From Thermocatellispora tengchongensis (GTDB lineage: Bacteria > Actinomycetota > Actinomycetes > Streptosporangiales > Streptosporangiaceae), in assembly GCF_014202315.1 (NCBI RefSeq), contig NZ_JACHGN010000023.1, positions 1 to 64,000 of the forward strand: a stretch of 64,000 nt of DNA. The letters are read 5' to 3'. This document shows positions 61,704-64,000 of this stretch, in pieces. A program made the position numbers and the translations under genes. Numbering within the stretch: the stretch's first letter is position 1; every line of letters starts with the position of its first letter. The notes beneath the pieces were generated by a model. It did not search any database and was not told where the DNA came from. It saw nothing but the letters and a program-made list of their open reading frames with translations.

Positions 61704-62825
61704 ATGAAGATCACGGTAGTGAAACCCGGTGACCTGGGCCCGGGCGAGGCCGAGACGTGGCGCACCCTCCTGCGGTCCGGGTCGCCCCTCGTCAACCCAT
61801 TCCTGTGCCCGGAGTTCACCATGGCGGTCGGGCGACTCCGCGCTGACGTACGGGTGGCGGTCATCGAGGACGGCGGCCGTATCGCGGGGTTCTTCCCGTT
61901 CGAGCGGCACAGGTTCGGCATCGGCAAACCGGTCGGCTCCGGCCTCACCGACGCGCAGGGCGCGATCCTCGCGCCCGGGGTACGTCTCGACGTCCCCTGG
62001 TTGCTGAAGTCCTGCGGGTTGAGCGTGTGGGAGTTCGACCACCTGGTCGCCGACCAGTTCCCCGCGTATCATTCGAGCCGCCACCCCTCGCCGATCATCG
62101 ATCTGCGCGGCGGCCTGGAGGGCTATCTCACCGAGATGCAGAAGAACTCCGGCAAGACCTACAAGAGCACCGCCTACAAGGAGCGCAAGCTCGGCCGCGA
62201 GGTCGGCGAGGTGCGCCACGACTACGCCGTCACCGACCCCGAGGCGCTGCGCACGCTGCTGGGCTGGAAGAGCGGCCAGTATCGCCGGACCGGGCGCAGC
62301 GACCGGTTCGCACGCCCGTGGATCACCCGACTGGTGGAAGACCTCCTCCAGGTGAACACCCCCGGCTTCGCCGGGGTGCTCGATCTGGTGTACGCCGGCG
62401 ACCGGCCCATCGCCGGACATTTCGGCCTGCGCAGTGACACCGTCCTGGCGGGCTGGTTCCCGGCCTACGACATCTCCTTCGCCCGCTACTCCCCTGGGCT
62501 CATCCAGCACCTCGCCATGGTGAAGGCGGCGGCCCAGCGCGGGATCCTGGTGATCGACCTGGGCAGAGGCGAGAAGGAGTACAAGGAGAAGCTGAAGAAC
62601 GGCGAGCTGGAGGTGGCCGAGGGACGCCTCACCCGCCCGACGCCGTCGGCCGGGCTGCACTGGCTGATCCGCGTGCCGATCCGAGGCGCCCGCAACACCG
62701 TCCTCAGCCATCCGCAATTGCTGCGCCCCGCCGACAAGATGCTCAAGATGAGCGGCACGCTGCGCGGAGTATTGCGCGGGCGAGAGAGCGCCGCGCGGGG
62801 CGGCTCACGAGATATTCGGAGTTGA
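61704..62825 (+). CDS. CelD/FemX-like GNAT-fold acyltransferase
   Basis: This 373-residue protein has GAGGAG before the ATG. It matches the BcsL/CelD-type acetyltransferase group (double GNAT fold): GRIAGFFPFERHRFG, the mid-part YKSTAYKERKLGREVGEV, FAGVLDLVYAGDRPIAGHFG and IDLGRGEKEYKEKLKNGE. Members acylate polysaccharides or act like FemX aminoacyltransferases in wall synthesis. The reaction is not certain. A BlaI-type site in its promoter suggests regulation with cell-wall stress. No exopolysaccharide genes are adjacent. Confidence 0.82.
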   Translation: MKITVVKPGDLGPGEAETWRTLLRSGSPLVNPFLCPEFTMAVGRLRADVRVAVIEDGGRIAGFFPFERHRFGIGKPVGSGLTDAQGAILAPGVRLDVPWLLKSCGLSVWEFDHLVADQFPAYHSSRHPSPIIDLRGGLEGYLTEMQKNSGKTYKSTAYKERKLGREVGEVRHDYAVTDPEALRTLLGWKSGQYRRTGRSDRFARPWITRLVEDLLQVNTPGFAGVLDLVYAGDRPIAGHFGLRSDTVLAGWFPAYDISFARYSPGLIQHLAMVKAAAQRGILVIDLGRGEKEYKEKLKNGELEVAEGRLTRPTPSAGLHWLIRVPIRGARNTVLSHPQLLRPADKMLKMSGTLRGVLRGRESAARGGSRDIRS

Positions 62826-62958
62826 GCGGTCAACGGCCACGCGAAATGACACATCGCCGACGCCGCTGTCGCCGGCGGCACTCCCCTGAGCGCGGCGTGA
62901 GCGCCTGACATGCCCCTGCACATGCCACAACGCCTTTCATGAAGCGGGGATGCTGTTG

Positions 62959-63039
62959 CACCCAATACGCAACTAGGCATCATCGACAAATACCCACTTT
63001 CGGCGTTTTATCGGCACCCAATTCCCAACTTGCATAATC
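62959..63039. repeat. Direct repeats in the CDF upstream region
   Basis: CACCCAAT-3-CAACT followed by CAT(C/A)ATC occurs at 62959 and again at 63015, 56 bp apart. The surrounding 62940-63080 is strikingly AT-rich for this genome, with promoter-like TTGCAC and TATAAT-poor stretches. They may be regulator sites for the cation transporter. The rest of 62826-63146 is empty. Confidence 0.5.
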
Positions 63040-63146
63040 ACCAAATGCTCCGCTTAAATCAGATAAGGGATGTGAAATGGGGTGACCGGCCACGCGCGCC
63101 ACGCCGGCCGCGACGGCCCTGCCCCTGACGACGAACGGGTGCACTG

Positions 63147-64000
63147 ATGGCGCAAGCAGGTCGGCATTCCGAACACGAGCACCTGCGGGAGCACGCTTAC
63201 GGCCAGGGGCATGACCACGGCCAAGGGCACGAGCACGGGCACGACCAAGGGCACGGGCACGGACACGGGCATGAGCACGGACACGGGCACCAGCGCGGGC
63301 ACGGGCATGGACATGCCGGCGGGCGGTTCGCCGGGCGTCGGCTATGGGCTGAAGTGCGTCATCTGTTCACTCCGCACTCCCATGACGCGGCCGATTCCGT
63401 GGACGACGCGCTGGAGGCGAGCGGCCAGGGCATCCGCGCGTTGAAGATCAGTCTCGTGGGCCTGGGCGTCACCGCGCTGCTGCAGTTGGTGATCGTCGCG
63501 GTCAGCGGTTCGGTGGCGTTGCTGGCCGACACGGTGCACAACTTCGCCGACGCGCTCACGGCGGTGCCGCTGTGGTTCGCCTTCGTGCTGGGACGGCGGG
63601 CGGCGACCCGCCGCTACACCTACGGCTACGGCCGGGCCGAGGACATCGCCGGTGTGTTCATCGTGCTGACGATCGCGGCCTCGGCCGCACTCGCCGGGTA
63701 CGAGTCCATCCGCAGGTTCTTCGATCCGCAGGAGGTCACCAACGTCGGCTGGGTGTTCGCGGCCGGATTGATCGGATTCGCGGGCAACGAGCTCGTGGCC
63801 GTCTACCGGATCCGGGTGGGGCGGCGCATCGGCTCGGCGGCGCTCGTGGCCGATGGCCTGCACGCGCGTACGGACGGGCTCACCTCGCTCGCCGTGGTCT
63901 TCAGCGCGGCCGGGGTGGCCCTCGGTTTCCCGCTGGCCGACCCGATCGTCGGCCTGATCATCTGCGCCGCCATCGTGATGGTCCTCGTCCGGGCGGCCAG
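63147..64000 (+). CDS. Cation diffusion facilitator (zinc-type), 3' end missing
   Basis: The gene leaves the window; 284 residues are visible. After a short start, residues ~8-55 are a His/Gly/Asp-rich metal-binding tail (GHDHGQGHEHGHDQGHGHGH), then membrane helices from ~95. The transport-site motifs are HNFAD in ADTVHNFADALTAV (helix II) and HARTD in ADGLHARTDGLTSLAV (helix V), which in zinc transporters supply His/Asp ligands. The family exports Zn2+ or related cations in exchange for protons. The ATG at 63147 has only a weak ribosome site. It lies 3.8 kb from zur, which may be chance. Confidence 0.92.
   Translation, partial: MAQAGRHSEHEHLREHAYGQGHDHGQGHEHGHDQGHGHGHGHEHGHGHQRGHGHGHAGGRFAGRRLWAEVRHLFTPHSHDAADSVDDALEASGQGIRALKISLVGLGVTALLQLVIVAVSGSVALLADTVHNFADALTAVPLWFAFVLGRRAATRRYTYGYGRAEDIAGVFIVLTIAASAALAGYESIRRFFDPQEVTNVGWVFAAGLIGFAGNELVAVYRIRVGRRIGSAALVADGLHARTDGLTSLAVVFSAAGVALGFPLADPIVGLIICAAIVMVLVRAA

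Overview
The window is very GC-rich DNA with GTG/TTG starts, four-base stop/start overlaps, F420-type chemistry and many LacI, TetR and IclR regulators. This fits a filamentous actinobacterium, probably of the Streptosporangiales type; that placement is an inference from gene style, not a marker gene. No rRNA, tRNA, insertion sequence or CRISPR array was seen. Most of the window is carbohydrate scavenging, with one peptide-natural-product/transport operon in the middle.

Layout. 1-4.2 kb: arabinan use (secreted GH43 cut by the window edge, cytoplasmic GH51 arabinofuranosidase, LacI regulator, a 29-bp double operator). 4.3-14.5 kb: a second sugar regulon, with a leftward binding protein/permease/permease/glycosidase operon, a divergent LacI gene, and a 1203-residue secreted multidomain clan GH-A-like hydrolase. 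The importer operon and the hydrolase carry near-identical 29-bp double operators just downstream of their -10 boxes, so they are probably one regulon. 14.6-19.6 kb: oxidative sugar-acid pathway (zinc dehydrogenase, SMP-30 lactonase, IclR regulator, SDR, DapA-family lyase) whose IlvD/EDD-type dehydratase survives only as a frameshifted, deleted relic. 19.6-20.7 kb: a crotonyl-CoA carboxylase/reductase fragment and a Mut7-C protein.

20.9-30.6 kb is the most unusual segment. A metal-regulator-like 19-bp palindrome precedes a 35-residue peptide gene and a hairpin, then a fused E1-like/YcaO cyclodehydratase, an LLM-class (F420-type) oxidoreductase, a FecBCD-type ABC importer and two full-length ABC membrane/ATPase proteins. 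The last six genes are linked by 4-nt overlaps. I read this as a RiPP system whose product is probably bound and transported like a metallophore; that function is inferred.

30.6-41.1 kb: a leftward operon (heparinase II/III-like lyase, GH29 fucosidase, ABC sugar importer) divergent from a secreted six-hairpin/discoidin-type hydrolase. 41-48.6 kb: regulators, a SnoaL-like protein, an SDR, a two-gene ABC exporter, a secreted beta-propeller and a TetR gene with three 20-bp operators. 48.9-54.4 kb: fructan/sucrose uptake (cytoplasmic GH68 enzyme, ABC importer, LacI). 54.4-58.9 kb: serine hydrolase, quinone oxidoreductase, aldo/keto reductase and a divergent TetR. 59-60.1 kb: intact zur with a Zur box facing decayed cobW and WD40 genes. 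60.1-64 kb: BlaR1/BlaI-like pair with a BlaI-type operator, a CelD/FemX-like acyltransferase, and a His-rich cation diffusion facilitator cut by the window edge.

Together the genes describe an organism that secretes plant-polymer and glycan hydrolases, imports the released sugars through dedicated repressor-controlled ABC systems, and finishes them with cytoplasmic glycosidases. Several relic genes lie in the window.
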